From: Aureobasidium sp. EXF-3400
Lineage: Eukaryota > Ascomycota > Dothideomycetes > Dothideales > Saccotheciaceae
NCBI GenBank assembly: GCA_024195585.1
Contig: SWBL01000190.1
Coordinates: forward strand, 1 to 64,000
Length of the DNA: 64,000 nt
Direction of reading: 5' to 3'
Each line of letters begins with the position of its first letter. Positions within the stretch are counted from its first letter, which is position 1. Position numbers and translations under genes: made by a program. The notes below the pieces were generated by a model. That model was not told the origin of the DNA and did not search any database. It was given only the letters and a program-made list of their open reading frames with translations. Below, piece after piece: positions 1 through 10,038 of this stretch.

Positions 1-253
1 GGCGTACTTCAGGCGGTTACGGATGAAGACGATCAGAGGCATGCAGTCTCTGAGCTTGTGGGGACCGGGCGAGGCCTTGGGGGCGTAGGCGCCCGACAGT
101 TTGTCGAGCAGCCAGTGCGAAGGTGCCGACAGGCGGTGCTGGTGCTTTCTGCAGAGTGTGTAAGAAGTTTGCGCAGAGTCGTGTGTTGCGGTCCAATGCG
201 AAAATTCGACACCGTCCTGTTGTGGTAGATGCTTACCCGGGTCCTCTGGCCAT
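1..253 (-). CDS. RPS4: 40S ribosomal protein S4 (eS4), 5' part only
   Basis: Structural protein of the small ribosomal subunit. The coding strand is the minus strand and the gene runs off the left edge, so only about the first 55 residues are present. Exon 1 (253-237) encodes MARGP plus two bases. A GTAAGC donor opens an 88-nt intron, which ends at CTGCAG. Exon 2 starts at 148 and reads [19 protein letters not shown], then a stretch containing [13 protein letters not shown] and RNRLKYA, which is diagnostic for eS4. A tiny first exon followed by an early intron is common in ribosomal protein genes. The join gives Gly at residue 6 where the family usually has Lys; this is either a real substitution or a sign that the exon 1 boundary needs a transcript check. 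Identity is secure. Confidence 0.93.
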
Positions 254-787
254 GTTGTCGACTTTGAATTAACGTTGGTCGGCTTTACAACTGGTTAGTG
301 ATTGAAAATGAGCGTGGGCAGTCGTCGCGCTTACGTTGAAAGGCTCGTCGTCGTAAGAAGAAGGAGAAGTCGCGACGCAGAATTGAATATCTCAGTCGGG
401 GACCGGACTGTGGGTTGCCAAGCCCGTGCAAATTTCTCACTAACTCGATCGAGCGCCCGCACCGCCTTCGAAGTCCAGACGCCCAACAAACGTTCTTCAG
501 TTCCAGAAACAAATCATGAAGAAAGCGAAAGGTCGAGTTACTTGTTTCATTTGCTTTACCGTCATCAAAGCATTTGGCATAGTATTCTGAAGAACCCACT
601 CATGCCTCACGTCGGCAATGAACTCACCTCCATGGAATGTCTTACTCAGCTTCCGCCTGCTAATTGTGCATCTTCGAGTAGCTAGCTCTATTCATGGTCC
701 AGCTAACGTGTGTATGTGGATATTGGTAGTTCGGTATTTACATGACCACAATGTTCATGGTTCGCATACTAGAATGCTGTTTCTTCT
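254..787. other. Intergenic: RPS4 upstream region and hydrolase 3' flank
   Basis: About 530 bases between the RPS4 start and the stop of the next minus-strand gene. It must hold the RPS4 promoter and 5' leader. The longest open stretch on the plus strand (302-685) starts at a non-ATG codon, is arginine-rich and low-complexity, and resembles no family I know. I see no RNA gene or repeat here. Confidence 0.5.
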
Positions 788-1947
788 CTAGCAGACATCC
801 TCAATCTCCTGCTCGCCTCCAACTCTGGGACCGAGATCAGATCTCAGTGTGCGGTTGAACAGTTCCAACAGTATCTCGAAGCAGATCTTGGTAAGACCAG
901 GGTCGTAACGTCCCTTGCTAGACTCATCACGAATGAAGGCGTGCTGCGCCCAAGCGGCCTCGTAGAAAGAAAAGCAGATGCCGGCCTCATGCAGAGTTTT
1001 GCGAATTAGGTCACGGCCCTCGGGTGGCACATGGTTGTCTTTCTTGCCGAAGATCTAGTTGCGTATCAGTACCCGAATATGTTGCGATATGAGGTTCAAG
1101 GCATACCATAACCAGTTCACCCTTGATATCCTTAGCTCTAGCCAGAGAGTCGTCGTTCTTGCCAGCACCAAGAGTTTGAGAGTGAATGTCAGTAGCAAAG
1201 TAGCAGACAGCCGCGCTGACACGCTTATCCAAAGCACATCGGTATGCCAAGTGGCCTCCCAGACACATTCCAGTTGCACCAATTCTGCCGTTGCAGGTCT
1301 CGAGGGACAAGAGCAGCGAGACACTCAGTTCAGCATCCTCATCGTAAGCGGCAAGCTTTTTGGCGACCTTCCAGTCATTTCCCTTGTCAGTTCCGGAACC
1401 ATCATATTCTAGAGGTTCAGGTCCAGTAAACTCGTGGTAGCTGCTCGGGGCAGCGACGATGTAACCCTGACCAGCAATCTGCTTAGCGAAGCGAGCAACA
1501 GGTCCAGTCACTGACAAGGAATGTCAATTATAGTTTTGGTAACATGAGAAAATGCGATCTTCTGTCGGAGCGAACAGAAAGCAAGTTGACTTACCCTGGT
1601 AGATCTCACTGAAGACGACCACGCCAGGGAATTTGGCCTTGGGATAGTTGGGCACCGTTGGGTGCCAGGTAAACACACCTTAGGAACATCAGCAACTGAA
1701 AGACGTCGAGTCTGATTTCCTTTTACATACGCATGTTTCCGCCATCATTGGTAGCCACGTCCTTGTAAGACTCTTCGATCAACATCTTGGACAATAGTTT
1801 GTTGTTCAATGTTCGGTCGAGCTGCAGCAAACGTCGAACACAAAGCACTCACAAGGCACTTTGAACCCTGAATGGCTGGATGTCCGTACAAAGCGTGTGG
1901 CGTTTCCTTATCGAACGCCTCATGCACAATGGTACAGGCTTCTGGAC
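788..1947 (-). CDS. Dienelactone hydrolase-family alpha/beta hydrolase
   Basis: Probable cytosolic alpha/beta hydrolase of the dienelactone hydrolase family, which opens lactone or ester bonds through a Cys-His-Asp triad. The real substrate is unknown. Exons 1947-1853, 1785-1731, 1678-1595, 1510-1107 and 1054-788 join in frame. The nucleophile elbow is GATGMCLGGHLAYR, with Cys in place of Ser as in this family. The downstream segment FGKKDNHVPPEGR supplies the usual Asp, and the AWAQHAF segment the His. The N-terminal part contains YGHPAIQ and the middle contains QGYIVAAPSSYHEF, as in the fungal subgroup. The start is not fixed. The first supported exon begins at a CTACAG acceptor, so a tiny upstream exon is needed; one candidate is ATG at 2084 spliced after 16 nt, giving MPRLSGPEAC, but its donor (GTTTAG) is weak. 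Confidence 0.82.
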
Positions 1948-2418
1948 CTGTAGATTCGACATTTCACATCACCTATCTGATGGTGGAAAGCGATAAATGA
2001 TAAGCATGGCTTCTGTTAATCAGCCTTTTGATTTCGACATGTTTATGTATCTCTATCATCAACTAAACCAGATAGACGAGGCATTTGCTAGAGCATAATC
2101 GAAAACAGGCTCTTGGCATGCGTCAGATAAGGACTTCTCTTCCAGCCTGTATCGGCATGTGACGTGCGAGGGGCCATCTCGGTGGCTCGGAGCGATGAGC
2201 AATTGCCTCCCTCCTCGTTATCGCTTTTGCTTTCTCTCAGACCATCTTGTCGACACCCTCTGGGCCGGTCGAAAGATCGCAACATTCAATTCTACAGATC
2301 CGCCACTTGCAGTGTGTAAGCAGACTTTTGATCAACTAGAGTTTTGCTTGTTCGACCGCGGACAACACTCCTTCTCGGACGCGTTTAACGACATCATCTC
2401 CACCTTCTGCATCCCGCC
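1948..2418. promoter_or_regulatory. Divergent promoter region, hydrolase / RING ligase
   Basis: About 470 bases between a minus-strand hydrolase and a plus-strand RING-finger gene. It probably carries both promoters, and on the hydrolase side the missing first mini-exon. Open frames here overlap in several frames and are not credible genes. No clear TATA box or repeat was recognised. Confidence 0.45.
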
Positions 2419-4748
2419 ATGTCTTCGAATCCACAAACTGCTCTCTCGGCCAAAGCATCCAACCCCTCCAAATCTGTCGGCCTCTCGAACCAATCGACAC
2501 CATCATTCTCTCAGACCAACGCCTACTTTGGAGAAGTTCTCGGTCAACGTAGAAGTGGCGGCTCAGGCAGCTCCAACGTCGCTAGCTCCAAGCCATCGTC
2601 GACCCCGCGCAGCAATCAAAGTGCCAAAGCAAAGCACAAGCAATCGAAGAAGTTTAGACTCGCGGATGAGGATGCTCTTGCTGAATCCGTAAGTGACACA
2701 CCCAATCTGTTAGCAAGCTTCCACCTTGCTCACTTTGCCACAGGCCGCCATGCAATCGACTAGCAGCCGCAAGGGTCAGACCTCTATCACCCATCTGATG
2801 AACTTTTCTCTTCCGCCACGTCCTCAAGCACACCAACACCACTCCAGATATGCCTCGGGCCGTCCTCGACGCAATCCTACGTGGGGTCTAGGTTCGGGGT
2901 ATCATGCTGTAGACAAGGCGAGGTACGATTCCTTGGACTCTTGCTCTTTCTTCTCCCTGCTAACTGCTCAGATACGTTCACGCCAACTATCGTTTTGTCG
3001 TCGACCCTCGGGCTGACTATCGTGCTCAACGCGTCGACGCCGATGTTCATATTGATTGGAACAATGTTCTGCAAATTCTCGTTTCGACCGAGTCTCAATC
3101 TTCCGCATGTCCAATCTGCCTGGGTACACCAACCGCTCCGAGAATGGCCAAGTGTGGTCACATCTTCTGCTTGCCTTGCTTGATTCGCTATATGCATGCG
3201 GATGATGGCTCTGCTTCTGGAGCCGATAAGAAGGCACGTTGGAAGAAGTGCCCAATCTGCTACGATTCCATCTACGTTTCAGAGACAAGGCCAGTCCGTT
3301 GGTATACCGGTGCCGAGTTTGAACCCCCGAGAGAGGGTGATGACGTGGTTTTGCGTTTGATACAACGTCCTGCTGGCTCTACGCTCGCCATGCCTAGGGA
3401 GAGTCCCGACGCTCTTGGAAAAGGAGACGACATTCCTTGGTATTTTGCTGCTGAGGTTATGGATTATGCTCGCGTCATGAAGGGCGGTGAAGATTATATG
3501 CTCGCCCAACTGGACGAGGAGATTCAAAACGTCAGGGCTATGGAACAGGAGGACGAAGTCATGTTCGGAGACGATACTCAATGGACCAGCAAAGCAGTGC
3601 GTAATCTCAACGAAGCCAAGGAGAGAATCAAGGGCATCGGAAACCCACCTGCAGCACCCAGGAAGCCAGAGGAGCCGGAGCAGAAGAAGCCAGCTATTCA
3701 GTTCAATCAGACTAACGACGGAGTACCGGAAATGTACGCCATTCAGCAGGCCATGAAATCTGGCCAGAGTCTGCCTAATGGACAGACTGGACAAGCGGAT
3801 TCATCGCTCAGCGACAAGGAGGCCACTACCAAGCAGGAAGATCCTACGACTAGTATTCTCTCGACGTCTTTAGCCGAATTCCGTGCTCGTCAACATGCAG
3901 AGCGTCAACCGGATACTTACTTCTTCTATCAAGGACTTCTTCATTACTACCTGTCTTCACTGGATATTCGTATCTTGAAGGCAGCTTTCGGAAACTATGA
4001 CAACTTCCCTTCCTCCATTCTTCCCCGCGTCGAGCGAGTGTCGACAGGCCACATTGTCGACGATGACTTGCGCAAGCGAGTCAAGTATCTCGGACATCTA
4101 CCTTATGGTTGTGAGGTGACCTTCCTGGAATGTGACTGGACCGACACAGTCCCACCAGCAATCCTTGAGCAGTTCCAAGGCGAGATCGAAAGACGTCGCA
4201 AGCGAAACACGGACAAGGAAGCACGGGAAGAGAAGGAACGTGTTCGCGCAGAGAAGGCTGAAGATCGAGAGTTCGCAGCCGCTCGGCGAAGACGTGTTAG
4301 CATTCCGACTGAAAGCAAGTTCAGGCCAGACGATTTCATCCCGCTGGGCGCGAATGGATCCGATGCAACAGGCTCGTTCGATGGTCAAGGATCTTCCTCC
4401 TCACCACCATGGAGCAACAGCAACCGACCGCAAGGTTCTGCTTATGCTTCCCTCGCCTCACCTGGCACAAGCCCAGCTGCATCAAGGACAGTATGGGGCA
4501 CTAACGCAATCGCATTAAGCAGTCCCGAACTTGCCGCTCTCCAACAACATGGAAACATGGACGATGGGTGGTTGGATGGCTGGGAGAGAGAGTTGTCACA
4601 AGAGGACGACCTCATTGCTCAAGTACAAGCAGCAAGTCTCGGCGAAGGACCATCTTCTTCCAGCAAAGCTGCAGCTACTCCAAAAGGGGGCAAGAAGAAG
4701 GGCAAGAAGATCACGCTGATGAGCACGACGGCCAGACGAGGCGCTTGA
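2419..4748 (+). CDS. RING-finger E3 ubiquitin ligase, RNF10/Mag2 type
   Basis: Likely E3 ubiquitin ligase of the RNF10 (animal) / Mag2 (budding yeast) family. In those organisms the family ubiquitinates small-subunit ribosomal proteins during ribosome quality control; that role here is inferred. Exons 2419-2688, 2744-2922 and 2972-4748 give 741 residues. A C3HC4 RING lies near residues 198-254, starting CPICLG, continuing through KCGHIFCLPC and closing with KKCPICYD. Upstream are a Ser-rich disordered N-terminus and a conserved stretch (ITHLMNFSLPPRP, then YVHANYRFVV) typical of this family. Downstream is the QGLLHYYLSSLDIRILK segment, then an Arg/Glu-rich coiled coil and a Lys-rich tail ending KKGKKITLMSTTARRGA. 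The start is the first ATG of an open exon that splices cleanly. Family assignment is strong, exact orthology moderate. Confidence 0.88.
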
Positions 4749-5104
4749 TGATTGGGACTGGTTTCGGGATGAGACATGGGGCGTTTAACAGAGAGAAGGA
4801 AGGCCTCTACTGCATTGCATTTGTGATTATACCTATGGACGGAAAGCGACTGTCCATTTACATACAGCTAAACAGATACGAAATAAATGATCAAAAAATT
4901 CGAAACGACAATGGTTCGGCAGATGGCTGCAGGAAATGAGAAATGGATGTTGATGACGATGTAAATACAAATTTTGGGCAGAAGTGGGTCCGAGGGTCCC
5001 GGGAAAATAACAACGGAGATTGAATATCGAGTCCTCCGCGACTTCCGTTTCCTGGCCACCGGCATTCTTCCTAGGACATCAATCGCTTTTGCTATCGCCA
5101 CATA

Positions 5105-6826
5105 ATGACCGTCACGAGGAGCCAGACGGGCAAGACGCCCAAGTAAGTGCAAAACGCGCGTGTTGTGTACATAGATCGCGTCTATTTACACCAAGTCAAC
5201 AGAAAACCAGAATTGCCTGAGGGCTATGTCGAGACACCAACAAGGAAGCGTTCATCGCGCAGCAAGACAGCCGACTCAGCCCGTACTGCCTCGCCGTCGC
5301 CTTCAATAGTCGGATCCAGAACTCCCCTTGTCGACGCCCCCGCCAGCGAGATCAAGACCAATGGACACGCCAATGGCTCGTCCAAGAAGGAGAGGAAGGC
5401 GCGCATCATTGATGGCTGGTTGGAGGGTTCCGACCCTAAGGTGGACGCGGATCCTCACTACGAGTTTGGTGGCAGCGCCGGTGTCACTGCCATGATGATC
5501 GGCTTCCCTATCCTCATGTGGTATATGTGGGTTGGCGCCACCTACTACGACGGCGGCTTCCCTAAGCGCGAGTCTTCTGATCAGTCGTGGGCCGACTTTG
5601 GCAAGCAGCTCTTCAGCCTGGCCTACAACGGTGCCTTCCCTCACGCAAAGGCATGGATCATCTACTGGGCCTTCTTCGTCTTTGAGGGCGCGCTATACCT
5701 CTTCATGCCTGGTGTGTACAGCAAGGGCAAGCCTCTTCCTCACATGGGCGACAAGCAGCTTCTCTACTACTGCTCTGGTGTCTCATCTTTCTACCTCACC
5801 ATCGTCGTCGCCTTGACTCTTCACGCCACTGGCCTCTTCAAGCTCTACACTCTGATCGACGAGTTTGGCCCTATCATGTCAGTCGCTATCCTGTCTGGCT
5901 TCATTGTTTCGGTTGTCGCATATGTCTCTGCTCTTATGCGCGGTGCTGAGCACAGAATGACTGGCCACCACATCTACGATTTCTTCATGGGTGCTGAGTT
6001 GAACCCTCGTATGTTTGGCTGGCTCGACTTCAAGATGTTCTTCGAGGTCCGTCTGCCTTGGTTCATCTTGTTCCTCGTAACCCTCGGAGGCTGCGCTCGT
6101 CAATACGAACAGTACGGATATGTCACTGGCGAGATGGCCTTCTTGCTCATGGCTCACTTCTTGTACGCCAACGCCTGCTGCAAGGGTGAGGAGATGATCC
6201 CCACCACTTGGGACATGTACTACGAGAAGTGGGGCTTCATGCTCATCTTCTGGAACTTGGCTGGTGTTCCCTTGTCTTACTGCCACTGCACTATCTTCCT
6301 TGCCAACCACAAGCCCGAAGTTTACTCGCACTCTTGGCCCGTCCTTGTCTGGTTCTTCACCAGCTACCTCTTCGCCTACTGGGTGTGGGACACCGGTAAT
6401 TCGCAGAAGAACATGTTCCGCGCCCAAGAGCGTGGCTACGAGCTCAACCGCAAGACTTTCCCTCAACTCCCCTGGAAGAGCGTCAAGAACCCCCAGAAGA
6501 TCGAGACCGACACTGGCAATGCTCTTCTATGCGATGGTTGGTACAAGTACGCTCGCAAGATCCACTACACTTGCGACATGTACTTTGCTCTCTGCTGGGG
6601 AATGATTACCGGATTCAACTCGCCCTTCCCTTGGTTCTACCCTGTCTTCTTCGGTCTCATGATTGTGCACCGTGCCAGTCGTGATATCCAGCGTTGCAAG
6701 GAGAAGTACGGTGATGCCTGGAAGGAGTATGAGAGACGCTGCCCTTACCTTTTCATCCCTGTGAGTATATTCGACTCCAACATACATTGACCACATTACT
6801 GACATGTTTCACAGTACGTCTTCTAA
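5105..6826 (+). CDS. ERG4: C-24(28) sterol reductase (ergosterol synthesis, last step)
   Basis: Endoplasmic reticulum membrane enzyme that reduces the C24(28) double bond of ergosta-5,7,22,24(28)-tetraen-3-beta-ol with NADPH to make ergosterol. Exons 5105-5142, 5203-6760 and 6815-6826 give 535 residues; the last exon encodes only YVF and the stop, completing the family ending YLFIPYVF. A charged N-terminal tail (about 85 residues) precedes multiple membrane segments. Family signatures visible are [36 protein letters not shown], and the C-terminal motif [19 protein letters not shown] followed by [18 protein letters not shown]. Ending the gene at the unspliced frame (stop at 6790) would replace the conserved tail, so the last intron is well supported. 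ERG4 fits better than the Delta14 (ERG24) or Delta7 relatives because of length and C-terminus. Confidence 0.93.
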
Positions 6827-7428
6827 ACAACGAGAACAGTTACGGCGACAAAAATGATGTACATGATTTCTGGATTGAGGGGGGTTTGAGGTACATCTGT
6901 TGTAATATTTTCTTCGGGGGGTGATTGGTATCCAAGATGGTGCAACCATCTCTCGTAAAATTCGAGGTTGAGAAAGAAGAGGGTGTTTCTTGACCTAATA
7001 AAGGAAGGATCTACTTGGCTAAGAGGACTCGATCGTTCCTATGTATGGAGAGACTTCTGTTCTATCAATGTTTTCTGCAGGCGTTTTTGCTTTCTAGGTT
7101 TCAGCTTTTCTGATTTCCTCTGCATAGATGGGGAGTGTGTGTAGCATATATCGTTGGCCAGCAGACAGAAATAATAAGCTTGTTCAGTATACACAGACTC
7201 AATTCAATTAATAAATCGAACACTACACTTGCTTGTAACAGACCAATGACAGAAAAGAAAAGAGTATTATTACAAGAAAGTCTAGAGCTTGATGAGAAGA
7301 GCACGCTCCAAAAGTCTCTCCCTCCCTGTGTTGAATGATGTAAACCCTCCCCTTGTAGAATCGTCCCTTGTGACTGTGATCAAAACACCTCATTCGCCCT
7401 TGCCAGTAAGAATCCGTGATATGCGCAT
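6827..7428. other. Convergent intergenic region, ERG4 / SED5 3' flanks
   Basis: Roughly 600 bases between two convergent genes, more AT-rich than the flanks, with short T- and A-runs suited to 3' untranslated regions and polyadenylation. The small open frames overlap one another on both strands and resemble nothing. I see no RNA gene here. Confidence 0.5.
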
Positions 7429-8511
7429 CTAACCAGCGATGAGCACCCATAACAAGAAAACTGTGAACCTGTATCAGTAAACTGCTTCAAGCATAGAAGA
7501 GGATGGAAGAAACTCACAGATCATCAAAACACCAAACATCTTGGCAACCAACCACCTATTCCCTTGCACCCTAGACCAATACTTCATAAGTTCCCTCTGC
7601 GCACCCTCCACATTATCAACAATATCTTCTGTATTTGCATCGATGCGTTGAATCATATCACTCTGCTCGCTAACCATTTGAGCCAATTGACCAAAGATAC
7701 CACCCAGTTCGGCGATTGTGCGTTCAATGCCTTCGATAGCTTCACCGCGTTGTTGTATGTATCCGTTTTCTTGATTTCCTTCTTCGAGGAGCAGCATTTG
7801 CTGTTCTGATTGTGCGCCGCGAGTGAGTGCTGATGAGGTGGAAGTGGGCGCGTCGAGGGTAAGTAGATCTTGGCCTTGGGATAGCGGTGGTTGGGGAGAA
7901 CGACCTCGTGATGGAGGCGCGTATAATGGCGAATCGCTGCGTGCTTGGGGAGCAACCAGATGCCCGGAATTTGCGACTGTAGAGACAAAGTTGTCTTGAC
8001 GGGAGCGACTGGCTTGGACATTTTTGGAGCGCACTTCCAGTACTTCTTTGAAGTTGCCGCCTACGTTTGCGAGTCTGCTTTGCAGCATTACGACGACGTT
8101 TTCATTGTGTTGGCCTTGTTGGTCTACGCCTCCCTTAGGGTGCGCAACCTTATTGATGGTGGACAAGGCACCGATTTGTTGGTTCAGAGCAGCCAGGTCT
8201 TGCTTGATGACATAGGTGAGTTCAGCGATTTCGACGGGCTTGTCGTCGAAGAGGGTTTTGCGGCGGGCGAGCTGGCCCAGGCGTTCGAGTTTGCCGACGG
8301 TGGCTGCGATGCCCCTGCCTATGTCGGCGGCTTTGCGCGCAAACTCGCTGCGCTGTTTGCGGGTGGGTTGGGCGGAGGGTTGGGCATTGTTGGGGAGGAG
8401 ATGTTGTCGGCTTTGGGGTGTGTTTGTGTGGGCGAGTCGTTTTTGTTGTTGGTGGAGGATGGAGCGGAACTCGGTGGTGCGGTCCTGGATTGACGACGTG
8501 GCTGCCGACAT
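7429..8511 (-). CDS. SED5: t-SNARE syntaxin 5 homologue (Sed5)
   Basis: Qa-SNARE of the cis-Golgi used for ER-to-Golgi and intra-Golgi vesicle fusion. Exons 8511-7518 and 7460-7429 give 341 residues. The N-terminus has the DRTTEFRSI peptide that in this family binds the Sec1/Munc18 protein Sly1. A three-helix Habc-like region follows (FARKAADIGRGIAATVGKLE..), then a Ser/Pro-rich linker. The SNARE motif lies near residues 245-310 with the zero-layer Gln in GGIFGQLAQMV and the stretch IDANTEDIVDNVEGAQREL. It closes with a tail anchor that becomes complete only after splicing: KMFGVLMI joined to FFLLWVLIAG. Reading through the intron would ruin this anchor. The start ATG is the first in an open frame. 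Confidence 0.92.
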
Positions 8512-8770
8512 GGCTGGATGATTTGTGTGTGTATGCGCGTGTCCGAGGCGTGGGGTCTATTCGTGTAGATGATTATGGTTGATTCCGGGGAGTCGCGCGG
8601 GTGTTTTATGTCTTGGTAGTTGCAAAATGTTGGTGTCGTGTCGTGTACGGAAGTTGGTTGTTCTTGTCGAATGTCCCCGAGGGCCTCGATCCCCTGGCCA
8701 AGCCTTCGTCATCTCGGCCGCAGCTTTTTGTCTCTTGCGCAACCTTGATGTTCTGCAATACAACAACACC

Positions 8771-9445
8771 ATGACACGCCCACAAACTACATTCAACATG
8801 CCGCAGACTAAACCCAAGTCGTCGCAGAGCACACCCAAGATGGCTCGTCTACCCAAAGGTCATATCCACACCCTTACACTCACAACCACCTCCCACTAAC
8901 ACACCACAGACTACAAAGTAGAAAAACGCCCACTCCTCCGCCCACCCATCCCCTCCCAATACGCCTCCTCCCAACACCCCAAAATCATCTACATCTCAAC
9001 AAAAACACCCTTCATGTCCGCCGTCAAACGCGTCCAAAAACTGCTTCTTCAAGTCGAAAAACGCTCTGCCCAATCCGCCTCTGCTCAAGTCTCTTCCTCA
9101 CGACCCAAATACTCTGCCTCTGGAAACGACGAAATCTTAGATATTGAGAGGGTGGCTGCTGTAATGGCTGCGAACAAGCACGAAAGAGATGAGATTATAC
9201 TTAAAGCTACTGGCAAGGCTATTGCTAAGGCTTTGAGTTTGGGCGTGTGGTTTGATGAGAAGATCGAGTATGCTGTGAGGATTGAGACTGGAACTGTGGG
9301 TACTATTGACGACATTTTACTTCCGGAAGATGCTGCTGCCGAAGATGAAGATCAAACTATGAAAGATGGTGGAGAAGACGAGATTCCTGAGTCGAGGATT
9401 CGCTATGCGAGTACCATTCAGATCTTTGTCTCGGCTGCCTCTTGA
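8771..9445 (+). CDS. POP7: RNase P/MRP subunit Pop7 (Rpp20, Alba-like)
   Basis: Protein subunit of nuclear RNase P (tRNA 5' maturation) and RNase MRP (rRNA processing); in yeast it binds the P3 RNA arm with Pop6. Exons 8771-8858 and 8910-9445 give 207 residues. The fold signature is seen in KIIYISTKTPFMSAVKRVQK, then ATGKAIAKALSLGVWF and a short beta segment ending ETGTVGTIDDI, as in Alba/Rpp20 proteins. The segment KVEKRPLLRPPIPSQYA before the domain is typical of filamentous fungal members. Two in-frame ATGs (8771 and 8798) are possible starts. The frame also stays open further upstream, but that part overlaps the divergent SED5 promoter. The C-terminal half is acidic. Confidence 0.85.
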
Positions 9446-10038
9446 ACGAGTTGCGATTGCACTCGACTCTATACTTTCCGCCAATCCGCTGCTAGCCATA
9501 GTAGGACGCTGAAGCCCAACACTTGCCGAACAAAACCGAACCGCTGAGCTAGACCGTGCATCGCAGCAACCTGCAATAGCACCAAAAGCCGCAGGCCAGT
9601 GGAGGCTAGAGACATCCTTAGCTCCATCGTCCAACATCGAGCTTCTGGGCAAAAAGCAGCCCAGAACAGAGGGCTTTTTATACTATCCCGAGTGTGACGG
9701 ATTGCCCTCCCCATACTTGGCCAAGGCGTCGCAGAATCAGAATCATTTCTCTATGAGCAGGGAACATGGAAGAGGACACAAGGCCTCGTTTTCTTATTCT
9801 TGAGACCATGGATCAGAGGGAGGAACAGCGATACCATTCGATGGTTCAATGAGGTCACATCTGGCAACAAGATACACAATTAACTCAACTCAAAAAGAAC
9901 AAACGACTCGTAGACGCTTTTTATTCTAACCGTCCACCTCGTACATATAACATAACAATTAATCGAAAGCACATACGCTGGTTTCATGCTCCACCCTGAT
10001 AACGCCAGTGCCCCTTGCATCATAGAGTTTGTCTCTCA
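9446..10038. other. Convergent intergenic region, POP7 / SEC21 3' flanks
   Basis: About 590 bases between convergent genes. Minus-strand open frames of 80-111 codons overlap each other in different frames and lack recognisable motifs. An AT-rich patch around 9,910-9,970 fits the SEC21 polyadenylation area. Nothing else is supported. Confidence 0.5.

Noticed and set aside
302..685. Plus-strand open frame of 127 codons upstream of RPS4
   Set aside because: Starts at a non-ATG codon, is Arg/Ser-rich without motifs, and a similar frame runs antisense; best read as chance in a promoter region.
2088..2285. Minus-strand frame as first exon of the dienelactone hydrolase gene
   Set aside because: Its reading frame and ends do not offer a donor in the phase needed by the acceptor at 1948.
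5879..6466. 195-codon frame antisense to ERG4
   Set aside because: Shadow of a conserved coding exon; the ERG4 frame explains the sequence.
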